The notes under the pieces: generated by a model | What the model was told of the DNA's origin: nothing | The model's database searches: none | Seen by the model: only the letters and a program-made list of their open reading frames with translations | Shown: positions 10,873 through 19,500 of the stretch, one piece after another | Layout of the letters: each line of letters starts with the position of its first letter | Position numbering within the stretch: the stretch's first letter is position 1 | Translations under genes and position numbers: made by a program | NCBI GenBank assembly: GCA_041941305.1 | Contig: JBGTQJ010000010.1 | Coordinates: 62,001 to 126,000, forward strand | Direction of reading: 5' to 3' | Source of the DNA: JANSWP01 sp041941305 | GTDB taxonomy: Bacteria > Bacteroidota > Bacteroidia > Chitinophagales > Saprospiraceae | Length of the DNA stretch: 64,000 bases

Positions 10873-12329
10873 AATTTAAGATTGGTATTAATCCAGAATA
10901 AAAATTCATCCAATCCTAATGATTTTGAAGTTTTAGGGTTCTTTAGCCTTTCTTCCAGGAAATCTTTGAAAGCCATCATGGCTGTTTTCTTTTCCTGTAT
11001 GGCGGTGTTGAATATTTTCTTCAAATATCCTAAAACCAACATTTCAAATCGGTCTTTAGACAGTTCCTGCTTTTTGAAATACCGTGTATTTGATCGAATC
11101 GCACTTTCCAAAGTGTCTATTTCTTCCAATTCATACAAGGCAATAAGATTAATTAATCTCATAAATCTCTGGATGTCCAGGCGTTTCCCGGTTTTTAGAT
11201 CAATAACCTGATTCGCCCATTTCTGACATTCTTCATAATCCGAGGTCATGAAATAGACTATTGTTATATTTCCAAGGAGGACGATATCCTTTTTTGTACT
11301 AAATTTTCTTAACCCTTTCTCAATTTCTGGAACCTGGTTTTTAGCACCAGAAAAATCGTTATTCAGGAAATAATACAATAAGTTGGATATAGAGACTTTT
11401 TTGAATAATACTTCTTGTTCATGCTGATTATTAGGGTTCTCTTTTTTCAATCTTTCTAAGAAGGCGGGAATCTGATCCCGGTATGCTTTATTTCTAAAAC
11501 AGGTATTTAATAAATTGGAAACATCAATGATATATCTGAAATATTCTTCTTCCTTATAAGTAGAGTGTTGATCCCACCAATCCACTACTTTCAAAAAATT
11601 CTGGTAAACCTGTTCACTATTTCCAATCAATTGATAATACAAGGCACGACATTTTAAAAAGCGTAATTTGGCATGTGCAGAATGAGGCATAAAATTGTCA
11701 TCCTCCAATTCCGGAGGTATGCTTTTTTTGAGTTCTTCTGTTCTGGAATCTTCTTTAAAAACAAATTCCCGGGCAACCAATACAGAAAGATGAAAGTACA
11801 AATCCAAAAATTTCAATTCCTCAAGAACCGCTTTTAAGGTCTTCTCTTTTTCAAGATTTAGTTCTTCTAAATATTTTAAATAATCTTTACTGAAACCTCC
11901 CAGTTCATATTTGGCAAGTTGTTCTTCCTTATTAATTTCCAAAAGGGTAAACTTATCTTCCAATTCGAGAACCATAGATTTTGCTTCTTTCATACGGTCT
12001 TCAAACTGCCCATAAAGTCCTCTTTCATATAAATAGCGAGAATCCATTAAGCGTTCTTTTATCTGTGCGGTTTTTGATTTTGCGCTTCTATAGTCTCGCA
12101 TACTTCTTAAAATTGCCTCATATAAATACCCTTTATCTGAGGAAAGGTTTCGCGGAAATTTTCTCTTTAGCTTCTGTTCCTCATAATCTTCCATTCCATT
12201 AATCACCTGGAATAGTTCCAAATATTTGGCTCCTTCTCTACCAGATTTTTTGGCATCGAGCGTGAAATACCGTTTTTCTGATTTGGACATCGCCTTGATA
12301 AGATGGAAAAGGTCGTCTTTTGCCCGCAT
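10869..12329 (-). CDS. hypothetical helical protein
   Basis: A 486-residue protein that is almost entirely predicted helix and rich in Lys, Glu and Leu, with no signal peptide. The N-terminal motif 'LFHLIKAMSKSEKRYFTL' looks like a motif I recall from uncharacterised Bacteroidota proteins. The rest (about 100-480) resembles a TPR-like helical scaffold ('LRFLKCRALYYQLIGNSEQ', 'YFMTSDYEECQKWANQVIDL'). A protein-binding scaffold is possible, but no function can be assigned. Its leader holds an imperfect hairpin (12343-12401). Confidence 0.65.
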   Translation of the reverse strand: MRAKDDLFHLIKAMSKSEKRYFTLDAKKSGREGAKYLELFQVINGMEDYEEQKLKRKFPRNLSSDKGYLYEAILRSMRDYRSAKSKTAQIKERLMDSRYLYERGLYGQFEDRMKEAKSMVLELEDKFTLLEINKEEQLAKYELGGFSKDYLKYLEELNLEKEKTLKAVLEELKFLDLYFHLSVLVAREFVFKEDSRTEELKKSIPPELEDDNFMPHSAHAKLRFLKCRALYYQLIGNSEQVYQNFLKVVDWWDQHSTYKEEEYFRYIIDVSNLLNTCFRNKAYRDQIPAFLERLKKENPNNQHEQEVLFKKVSISNLLYYFLNNDFSGAKNQVPEIEKGLRKFSTKKDIVLLGNITIVYFMTSDYEECQKWANQVIDLKTGKRLDIQRFMRLINLIALYELEEIDTLESAIRSNTRYFKKQELSKDRFEMLVLGYLKKIFNTAIQEKKTAMMAFKDFLEERLKNPKTSKSLGLDEFLFWINTNLKF

Positions 12330-12342
12330 AAGTTTTCTCTAA

Positions 12343-12401
12343 GGAGCTGTTTGAGTTTAGCTTTTTTCTCATGTGAAAAGTGTTAAATTCAAACAGCTTC
12401 C
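12343..12401. other. imperfect hairpin in the leader of the helical protein
   Basis: GGAGCTGTTTGAGTTTAG (12343-12360) pairs imperfectly with TTAAATTCAAACAGCTTCC (12383-12401). It lies 14 bases before the start codon of the minus-strand gene ending at 10869, so it could affect that gene's translation or end a transcript coming the other way. Confidence 0.4.
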
Positions 12402-12736
12402 AAATGATTGGATTCAATAATCAAATGGACTCCAAAAGTGTGTAGAAGTATGATTCGAATGGTGAAATATGTAATTCATTTCTGCGAAGTTGTTAAAAAT
12501 ATTTAAAAATGAAAATTTTTTTTAATGCTTAGAAACTTCAACTTTCGACTTAAAGTGTAAATAAATGTAATTCAGGTATTTATAGAGTGAAATACATGGT
12601 CTTTCAATGTAACCAATTGATAATGTGATAAATATGATAATTTATTTTAATTAATTGTAGTTTTAATTGAGTTGATCTTGCTCAAAAACTACATTAAAAA
12701 AGTCATTTAGGAACCAGAACTTTGGAAAAAAGTTGA

Positions 12737-12767
12737 TTGCCTATCATGCTAACTGCCTATACATTTG
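12737..12767 (+). promoter_or_regulatory. Bacteroidota-type promoter for the small-RNA candidate
   Basis: TTG (12737-12739), a 20-base spacer, then TACATTTG (12760-12767) match the Bacteroidota -33/-7 pattern (TTG, 17-23 bases, TAnnTTTG). Transcription would begin near 12772. No start codon with a long open frame follows. Confidence 0.5.
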
Positions 12768-12771
12768 CCCC

Positions 12772-12996
12772 CGTAATCATTAAAAAATAAGATTTCACGA
12801 ATAAACAAACAAACGCTGAGAAAGCACTAAACATACCAGAAGGGAAAACTTACGACTTCTTTTGAGGTCGGCTTTCTACCCCCTAACGTCCGATTATTCG
12901 GCAAAAAATCCCCCTGGTTGCGGTCGAACTGCCTACTATTTCCGTTGGCATTGGTCTTAACAAACGCTGAAAAAGTTCGACCGCATCTTTTTTGCC
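12772..12996 (+). ncRNA. candidate structured small RNA, family unknown
   Basis: Behind the promoter lies a roughly 220-base stretch with several complementary segments. AGAAAGC (12819-12825) pairs with GCTTTCT (12871-12877). GGCAAAAAA (12900-12908) pairs with TTTTTTGCC (12988-12996), and inside that GCGGTCGAACT (12920-12930) pairs with AGTTCGACCGC (12974-12984). The second arm is followed by a six-U run, as in an intrinsic terminator. A 12-base direct repeat, AACAAACGCTGA, occurs at 12808-12819 and 12959-12970. A long stem with an internal loop is reminiscent of 6S RNA, but I cannot assign a family. A degenerate mobile element is the main alternative. Confidence 0.4.
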
Positions 12997-13536
12997 AAAA
13001 TGATTGGCAAGGAAAAAGTTGAAAATCAAAGGCACTTAAGATACCTAAACCTCAGTTCTTTTCAAATTAACCTAAAATTGCTCTTTGCGTTATCAAAGGA
13101 TTTCAAAATTATATGTTCAAACCCTGTGACTGCTAAAGTTAAAGTTGAAAAAAGTATGAACAAACTAAGTTAGAACAAGGACATTGAGCGGTTATAAGTA
13201 GTTAATTATGACTAATGGGTTTGCTAAATTTTATTTTGGTGAACCCCTTTTTAGAATTTTTGAAAGCATTCTTGATGTGTGGATAGATGTTATGATATTC
13301 TTAAAGTGGTATCCTTGTGAACTAAAGCGTATCCATTATACAGTTAATGATGCAAATTTTTTTGAAAGAATAAGAATACTTATCCCACGATTCAACTTTT
13401 AAGAATTATTGAAAAATAAATGAAGGTTGGGAGATTACCCTCCAAACTCAAGAACCAGTATCTCCCAGCTTTCAACTTTGAATAAAAGACCTCATAAAAA
13501 CCAAATGATATATTGGGTGTTCTCATAGTGTGTGGG

Positions 13537-13578
13537 CTGCCCCGTCAACAGATGCGTTGTTCGGGGCAGATTTTTTTT
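13537..13578 (+). terminator. strong intrinsic terminator without an obvious upstream gene
   Basis: Arms CTGCCCCG (13537-13544) and CGGGGCAG (13562-13569) are perfect and GC-rich, and are followed by A and eight Ts (13571-13578). The orientation fits a plus-strand transcript, yet the only plus-strand candidates upstream are the small-RNA region and the weak frame at 13208-13402. Confidence 0.8.
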
Positions 13579-13728
13579 ATAACCTTACCTGCTTTTCCAA
13601 ATTCAGAATCATTCCATATTTTTTAAAATTTTGCTTAATCTTGCCTGACCTAAAGCATATTATTTAATTTTTTTGATTTACGTAGCATTGAATATTTTAA
13701 GTTTACTAGTTATTGAATTTTTGTAATA

Positions 13729-14847
13729 ATGAAACCAATTGTAAAATTTCTATTCCTTGGTCTGTTTTTTTTAGCTGCCTGTCAGAATGAAAAAACTTTA
13801 AATGAAGAACCTGATTTAGTATCTGAAAATGTTAATACTCCTGCCCAGGAAATAATATTAACATCATCCATGGATCATTTTCGGGTTCGAAATGAACCTG
13901 ATTTGAATGCCGAAACGGTGGCAATGCTTTCCAAGGGAGAGCAACTAGAATTCCTGGATATTAAAACCAGCGGTGAATTTCACGAGGTGACCCTTCGGGG
14001 ATTTAAATTCAAAGATCCCTGGGTCAAAATTAAAACCTCAGAAAGTGTTGAGGGATGGGTATATGGAGGAGGATTGAGTTTTAATAATGATAGTCATGTT
14101 GCCGAGGTTTTAATGAAGTCAAGAGCCACAGCATTATTTGGTGAAGAATTAGCTGGAAAAATATTTCATTATCGAAAAAATATAAATTCAGCAAAATCGA
14201 GTGTTGATTTTGCCCGGGCTTTCAATTTTGGACATTCACTTCGAGAAGATTTAGTTAATATCATGCATGATCAAATTGAAGTTACGGATTATGAGAAATT
14301 GCCAGATTTGTCATGGTTAGAAATTGCACTTCCAGGATATAAAACCCAACTGGTAGCAGAAGGAACCATGTTCCATCTATTTCAGGATTATAAATCATTC
14401 CAGAAGAAAGCAAGAAAAACTAAAGGTATAGAAGATGATGATTTTGTAGATTTATGCTTGAATATCTATCCAGTTGACAGTGTGGAACATTTTTTTTCAG
14501 CATGGTTCATTCAAACATGGGATTATGGAGGTCATAGCGAATTAGGGAAAGGGGTTCACAACCAATTATTAGAAAAAATGAACTTGGTTTTAGTCAACAG
14601 CAATTTATTTGAACTTAGGATTGAAGATTACAAAAACCAGATAATTACAGACATTACCAATACTCAAAATACATATTGGTTTCCAAAGGATGCAATTCTG
14701 GAAGAAATAGATATGATTTTGAATGCAGGTTATGGCATTTTATCCGATGATGATAAAATAGCACTGCAAACTCGCCGCAAAATGTTTGAATCTCCGGAGG
14801 ATAATGGCATTGAGGTAAATCATCGCGCGGGTTTTCATGATAGTTAG
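13729..14847 (+). CDS. lipoprotein with bacterial SH3 domain
   Basis: A 372-residue protein with a lipoprotein signal peptide (lipobox 'LAAC', Cys18). Residues about 42-118 form an SH3b-type domain ('FRVRNEPDLNAETVAMLSKG', ending 'VEGWVYGGGLSF'), a fold often used to bind cell-wall peptides or to serve as a generic adaptor. The C-terminal 250 residues are not recognised. They are helical and contain Trp-rich segments ('SAWFIQTWDYGGHS'). It is probably anchored in the periplasmic or outer-membrane face. The next gene is 118 bases downstream on the same strand. Confidence 0.75.
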   Translation: MKPIVKFLFLGLFFLAACQNEKTLNEEPDLVSENVNTPAQEIILTSSMDHFRVRNEPDLNAETVAMLSKGEQLEFLDIKTSGEFHEVTLRGFKFKDPWVKIKTSESVEGWVYGGGLSFNNDSHVAEVLMKSRATALFGEELAGKIFHYRKNINSAKSSVDFARAFNFGHSLREDLVNIMHDQIEVTDYEKLPDLSWLEIALPGYKTQLVAEGTMFHLFQDYKSFQKKARKTKGIEDDDFVDLCLNIYPVDSVEHFFSAWFIQTWDYGGHSELGKGVHNQLLEKMNLVLVNSNLFELRIEDYKNQIITDITNTQNTYWFPKDAILEEIDMILNAGYGILSDDDKIALQTRRKMFESPEDNGIEVNHRAGFHDS

Positions 14848-14965
14848 TTTATAGAGAGACGGACATCTTAAATCGATGAAGAATTTTTGGCTATCTTCCC
14901 TAAGGGACAAAAAGTCTTCGATGTTCACTCCTCAATTTGGTCATTGACCTTTTAAAACAATAATT

Positions 14966-15634
14966 ATGGGTTCAGCAATTGCATTAGCGGGAGTAGTAGC
15001 ACTGGCAGTAGGCGGAGTTTCTGTTTTGTCTAAGGTCATGGGAAATTGGAGTCCAAGGCGTGGGAAAATTCAAAAAGATCTCAAAGAAATGAAAGAAGAC
15101 ATGGCAAAGTGGGCAAAAGGTCTGGTTCCAATGGGCCATGATGAATTGGAGTTATTGTCTCTAAATCAAACGAATCAAAAAGTTAAAAAGGGTATTGTTA
15201 AAACAGCAAAAGGTGTTTTTACCTCTATTTATCACGAGCCAATGATTGCATATTCGATGAAAAAATATGTTTCAACAGGTGCCAATGCTATCATTTATGT
15301 AAGAACTGCTGAAAACGAATTTATATATAGAATTAAGGACAAAACAACTGAGGTAGTCATCAATCATCAATTGGCTGGAAATATGGATAAGGATGGCGAT
15401 TTTTATGGAGCTAAATCCAAAAAATTATTGGCCAGAGTCAATAAATCCAGCGATGCAGCCTTGTTGCCTGTAATTTTGGGAGGACGTGAAGTGGGCAGCC
15501 TGGTGAACCCTGAAAAAACGGATACCACGAATCCACGAGCCCTTCAATTTGTGGATCAAATGAATAAAGAAGAAGAAACATTATTTTTAGCGCTTGCAAT
15601 TTTGGAATTAATTTTGAGAAGCATCAAAACTTGA
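14966..15634 (+). CDS. hypothetical membrane-anchored protein
   Basis: A 222-residue protein with an N-terminal hydrophobic Ala/Val/Gly-rich segment (about 3-25) that may be a membrane anchor, then a charged region and a compact mixed domain ('VRTAENEFIYRIKDKTTEVV', 'LLPVILGGREVGSLVNPEK') ending in a hydrophobic helix ('LFLALAILELILRSIK'). No family was recognised. It lies just left of the assembly gap, and a repeat arm begins 47 bases after its stop. Confidence 0.6.
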   Translation: MGSAIALAGVVALAVGGVSVLSKVMGNWSPRRGKIQKDLKEMKEDMAKWAKGLVPMGHDELELLSLNQTNQKVKKGIVKTAKGVFTSIYHEPMIAYSMKKYVSTGANAIIYVRTAENEFIYRIKDKTTEVVINHQLAGNMDKDGDFYGAKSKKLLARVNKSSDAALLPVILGGREVGSLVNPEKTDTTNPRALQFVDQMNKEEETLFLALAILELILRSIKT

Positions 15635-15680
15635 TTTTGACCTTTAAAAGTTTTCCTTTTTGTCAATTTTTCAGAATTTA

Positions 15681-15736
15681 TAAGTTCCTGTTCATAATTA
15701 TGTATAAGTTATTTCGAGATTATTTTTTTATCAAGG
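15681..15736. repeat. truncated copy of the palindromic repeat at the assembly gap
   Basis: These 56 bases are identical to 15972-16027, the left part of the full repeat, and stop exactly at the Ns. This suggests that the assembler broke in a multi-copy repeat. Confidence 0.85.
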
Positions 15737-15744
15737 NNNNNNNN
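15737..15744. other. assembly gap (eight Ns)
   Basis: Eight unresolved bases separate a repeat arm from the end of a coding sequence. The true length of missing DNA is unknown. Since only the final 35 codons of a secreted-protein gene are present on the right, far more than eight bases are probably missing. Confidence 0.9.
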
Positions 15745-15854
15745 AGTTTAGAAATGAAGACATGAATGCAGCTGTTTTTGTTTGGTTTGCAGAGATTGAA
15801 TTTATTGATGGAACGACGGAGTTGTTTAAGGGGGATGTGACTTTGATTCGGTAG
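15745..15854 (+). CDS. 3' fragment of a T9SS type B sorted surface protein
   Basis: Reading in frame from 15747 to the TAG at 15852-15854 gives 35 residues ending 'AEIEFIDGTTELFKGDVTLI' followed by Arg. That is the typical last part of a CHU_C (gliding-motility-associated, T9SS type B) sorting domain. No start codon for a whole protein exists, because the gene runs leftwards into the Ns. Proteins of this class are usually 500-3000 residues, so most of the gene lies in the gap. A terminator follows at 15885-15923, which supports a real gene end. Confidence 0.8.
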
Positions 15855-15884
15855 TTCAGATAGACTTGTTAGAAAGAGCTCTGG

Positions 15885-15923
15885 AAAAGTCCTGATAGTG
15901 CAAAATGCGCTGTCAGGACTTTT
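15885..15923 (+). terminator. intrinsic terminator after the gap-truncated gene
   Basis: Perfect arms AAAAGTCCTGA (15885-15895) and TCAGGACTTTT (15913-15923), located 31 bases after the TAG at 15852-15854. Confidence 0.75.
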
Positions 15924-15971
15924 CAATTTTCAATAAAAACAAGACTGTATATTTGTGTTCAGTATTCACAA

Positions 15972-16132
15972 TAAGTTCCTGTTCATAATTATGTATAAGT
16001 TATTTCGAGATTATTTTTTTATCAAGGGAGGCGAAAAACGCAGTCATAGCATAGCTACGGCGAGTATTTTCAACGATGCTTGATTAGAAAAGAAGCCGAA
16101 ATAGCTATGCAATAATTGTGAACAGGAACTTA
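15972..16132. mobile_element. 161 bp palindromic MITE-like repeat
   Basis: The ends are perfect inverted repeats, TAAGTTCCTGTTCA (15972-15985) and TGAACAGGAACTTA (16119-16132), and the symmetry continues imperfectly for about 37 bases, up to TTATTTCG on the left and CGAAATAG on the right. A second, partial copy lies at 15681-15736. There is no open reading frame. The features fit a non-autonomous miniature element moved by a transposase elsewhere in the genome. I could not define a target-site duplication. Confidence 0.65.
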
Positions 16133-16586
16133 CCTAAAAATAAATACTCAAAATCATACAAGATTTACTCACTTTTTTTCATCTCCATCAATTTCTGAAA
16201 ACGAAATCAAGGCATTTTTCTAATTTTTTCTACCTTTCACCTCCATTTCACTCCCCACACCAGAAAATACATTAATATAGAATTTATACAATTTTCTGCT
16301 TTTTTAAATATGATATTTATATAACTCATTGAATAATAAGGACTAATAGATTGCTAATGTGGAAAAATCTTGTGTAGATTATTATGAATTTAAAACTAAT
16401 GGCAATATTTTTGACGCCATTAATCAATACCTTATGTGTTAAGCATTGTATTTATATAAAAACACCAAAAGATAAGGTCGACATTTCTCTCTAATTCACA
16501 TGATTACCATTGTTCAGTCTCATCAATTAAAAACTACACAAATTCTTAAAATCAAGTAGGGCTAAGTAGGGAGGAATTTATACAAG

Positions 16587-19500
16587 ATGAAAACCGAATT
16601 ACTTAAAACTGACTTAAAAAATATTGATATGAAAATCCCTCTACCATTGGGTAAATCTGGTGCCTTTATATCAGGGACGGGATCACACCTGGTTTTATTT
16701 TTCATTTTTCTTATTGGAATTCAAGATGTTTTTGCAGAAGGTTCAAAAGATTTTGTCAATTATCCAGGTCACAGATTGTTTTTAGACACCCGAGATCCAC
16801 AGCAATTAAAAGTTTACGCCAATGAAGGAGAGTTTATTAATGTTGGATCTAGCCATACTGGGATTAACCAGGGTTTTATTCGAGTTTTTCGACCAGATGG
16901 ATCTATAGCGGCTACTTTTGACAATTTTGGAAATAATTTAGGACTTGCCATAATTTTCGATAATGTTGAAGAATCCAATGGACCAATTGGGGATGCTAAT
17001 GGAGGATACGATCCTGGTGTCGTTGAAGTTATGCCTGGAGAGGAAGGAATCTGGACTGTGATATTTGATTTTCCTAGCTATGACGAAGCTACTTTCCCGA
17101 ATATTTTAAACTCAGATCCTTGGTCCAGGTTGGGAAATCAGCCTGCCACAAGAACGGTAGTTTTAGCCTGGGATATTACCGTTTCACAAAATGCAGCTGG
17201 TGACCAGGGGGGTACCTTGCTTGAAGGAAGGGTTTATTCAAATGAGTATATTTCTCTTTTGCATGGTAATAATGTGACTACTTCACCTACTTTTTATGTA
17301 TTTACTCAGGATGGTTATTTATATGAGGTTAATTTTCAAGAAACTGACCCCTACCGATTCCCAATTTCTTCTAATTCACTTGGATTGGTAAGGAGAGAAA
17401 CCGATGGCTTTGCTCCAGTTTATAAGTCTAAGGATGAAATTTCATTTAGACGAGATGAAGACCCAGATTCATGGACCATTCATCAAGATTCTTTATATCT
17501 ATACGAACCTCAAGCAGAGGATTTTGGTCCCTTGATTAACAACAAAATCTTCTTCAATCTTCCCAATAGTGATATGCCAGATTCGGCTATGACTACTGAT
17601 ATCTGGAGGATGCCAACCAATACGCATTATACCTGGCTATATTCAGAGTTAATTGATTTTCAATTAGATACAATATATTTTAGAGGTTTTGACCCTGATA
17701 GTATTGGTTGTACTGTAAACACAATGGAGTTGGGACAGGGAGGCTGGTTTGTTTTTCAAACAAATATCGGAGGACAAATTGAACTATTACTTGATTTGAA
17801 TGAAAACAACCAATTTGACGATCCAGAAGATGTCTCCCTAAGTACCAATATAATGGGCGGACTGGATAGTATTTTTTGGAATGGTAGGAATGGTTTGGGA
17901 GATTCAATTGCTATTAATCAAGCCTTTAATTTAGCTTATACTGGTGTAATACAATTTGGAGAAATCCATATCTCCATGACGGATATCGAAAACAATGTTG
18001 GCGGGGTAACATTTGAACTACTTAACGCTCCGGCTGGCATCATCCCAGATGAGTTTTATTACGATCATTCTGATATTGGAGGAGCCGTCAGTGGGGGAGG
18101 AACGCCAGGGAATGCATTGCCGACCAATCAACCATTTACTTATTCCGGAAATTTTGGAAATGACAAGTTTATGGATCAGTGGTTTTTTAATGAATTCGAT
18201 ATTATTCCGCAGACAATTGTCGTGGAGATAATTAACAATTGTCCCTGTGATGCGATGGGTGCCACCCCTGAGCTGGAAGTTTTAACTGGAGGAGGCTCAT
18301 TTTGTGAAGGAAGCAATATTCAACTAATAGCAACAAATAGTCAGGATAATTTCATGGAGTTGACCTATACCTGGGAGGGGCCAAATGGATTTCTATTTGA
18401 AGAAACTTTAAACCCCCTGGATACCAGTACTGCAAATGTAAATGATATTGGACTCGCTGAATCTGGCATTTATACCGTTTCGGTGGTGAATGAACTTGGA
18501 TGTGCAGATGGTCCAGATAGTATTGAGATTTTGGTTCTGCCAAATCCAAATATTACAGCTATTACCCCCGATTCTGATATATGTGAAGGGGATGATATAA
18601 ACCTAACTGGAATGAATACGGTAACAGGTATTGACAGTATAACATATACCTGGACTGGACCTAGTAACTTCTTTTTTACGGCCACGGTTGGAGGTTCCGA
18701 TCCTTTCGATGCTCAAATACCAAACGCAACCCTTGATAATAGTGGAATCTATATTTTGAATATAGTTTCAAACCTGGGATGTTCACCTTTGGGAACTGCT
18801 GCTGTTCAGGTTACGGTAAATGCTAATCCCGTTTTGATAGATTTATCAGGAGGTGGAATGTTTTGTATAGGCGATAGTACGGTTTTATCAGGTCAAAATT
18901 CTATCGCTGTTCTTGGGACGGTTACTTATACATGGACAGGACCTAACGGTTTTTTCTTTACAGGAACTGCAGATGGAGATGATCCTTTTGAAGTGACCTT
19001 GACTAATTTAGATGCAACACTAGCAGGGGGATATATCCTAAATGTAGAAACAGCTGTTGGTTGTGATATTACATCAGATACTATTTTTGTAACTGTTAAT
19101 CCTAATCCCGATATTTCCACTATAACGGGGGGAGGAGATTATTGCGAAGGAGAAACCATCATGCTTTCTGCAATGAATTCTACTCCTGGAATTGATTCGA
19201 TAACTTATACCTGGATAGGTCCAGGTAACTTCTCTTTTTCCACTACAGTTGGTGGAAATGATCCATTGTCAGCAGACATCCCTGGAGCACAATTATCCAA
19301 TACAGGAACCTATACATTGGCTGTTTTATCCCAGGATGGATGTACGACCACACCACTAACTATAGATGTGGTGGTAAATCCAATTCCTAATATTACAGGA
19401 ATTACTGAGGGTTTGTATTGTTTTGGTACTGACGTAACATTAACTGCAAATAACTCCTCAAACTCAATTGTGGGAAATGCAAATTGTGATTATACCTGGA

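Larger units (their letters stand above)
12330..13728. other. gene-poor 1.4 kb region with a small-RNA candidate and a terminator
   Basis: No convincing protein gene is present. A 64-codon frame at 13208-13402 has no supporting feature. The stretch holds the leader hairpin (12343-12401), a promoter (12737-12767), a structured RNA candidate (12772-12996), a small palindrome TTGCCAA/TTGGCAA around 12992-13010, a hairpin with arms TGGGAGAT (13428-13435) and ATCTCCCA (13460-13467), and a strong terminator (13537-13578). The number of transcription-type signals without a gene is unusual. Confidence 0.55.
15635..16586. other. gap-containing intergenic region with repeats
   Basis: It contains a cut-off repeat copy (15681-15736), eight Ns (15737-15744), the 3' end of a type B secreted-protein gene (15745-15854), its terminator (15885-15923) and a full palindromic repeat (15972-16132). 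The remaining 16133-16586 is AT-rich leader sequence in which I see no gene and no clear promoter box. Confidence 0.7.

Noticed and set aside
13208..13402. 64-codon plus-strand frame in the gene-poor region
   Set aside because: No signal, domain or convincing start context, and its composition looks like the surrounding non-coding DNA. Kept only as a possible owner of the terminator at 13537.
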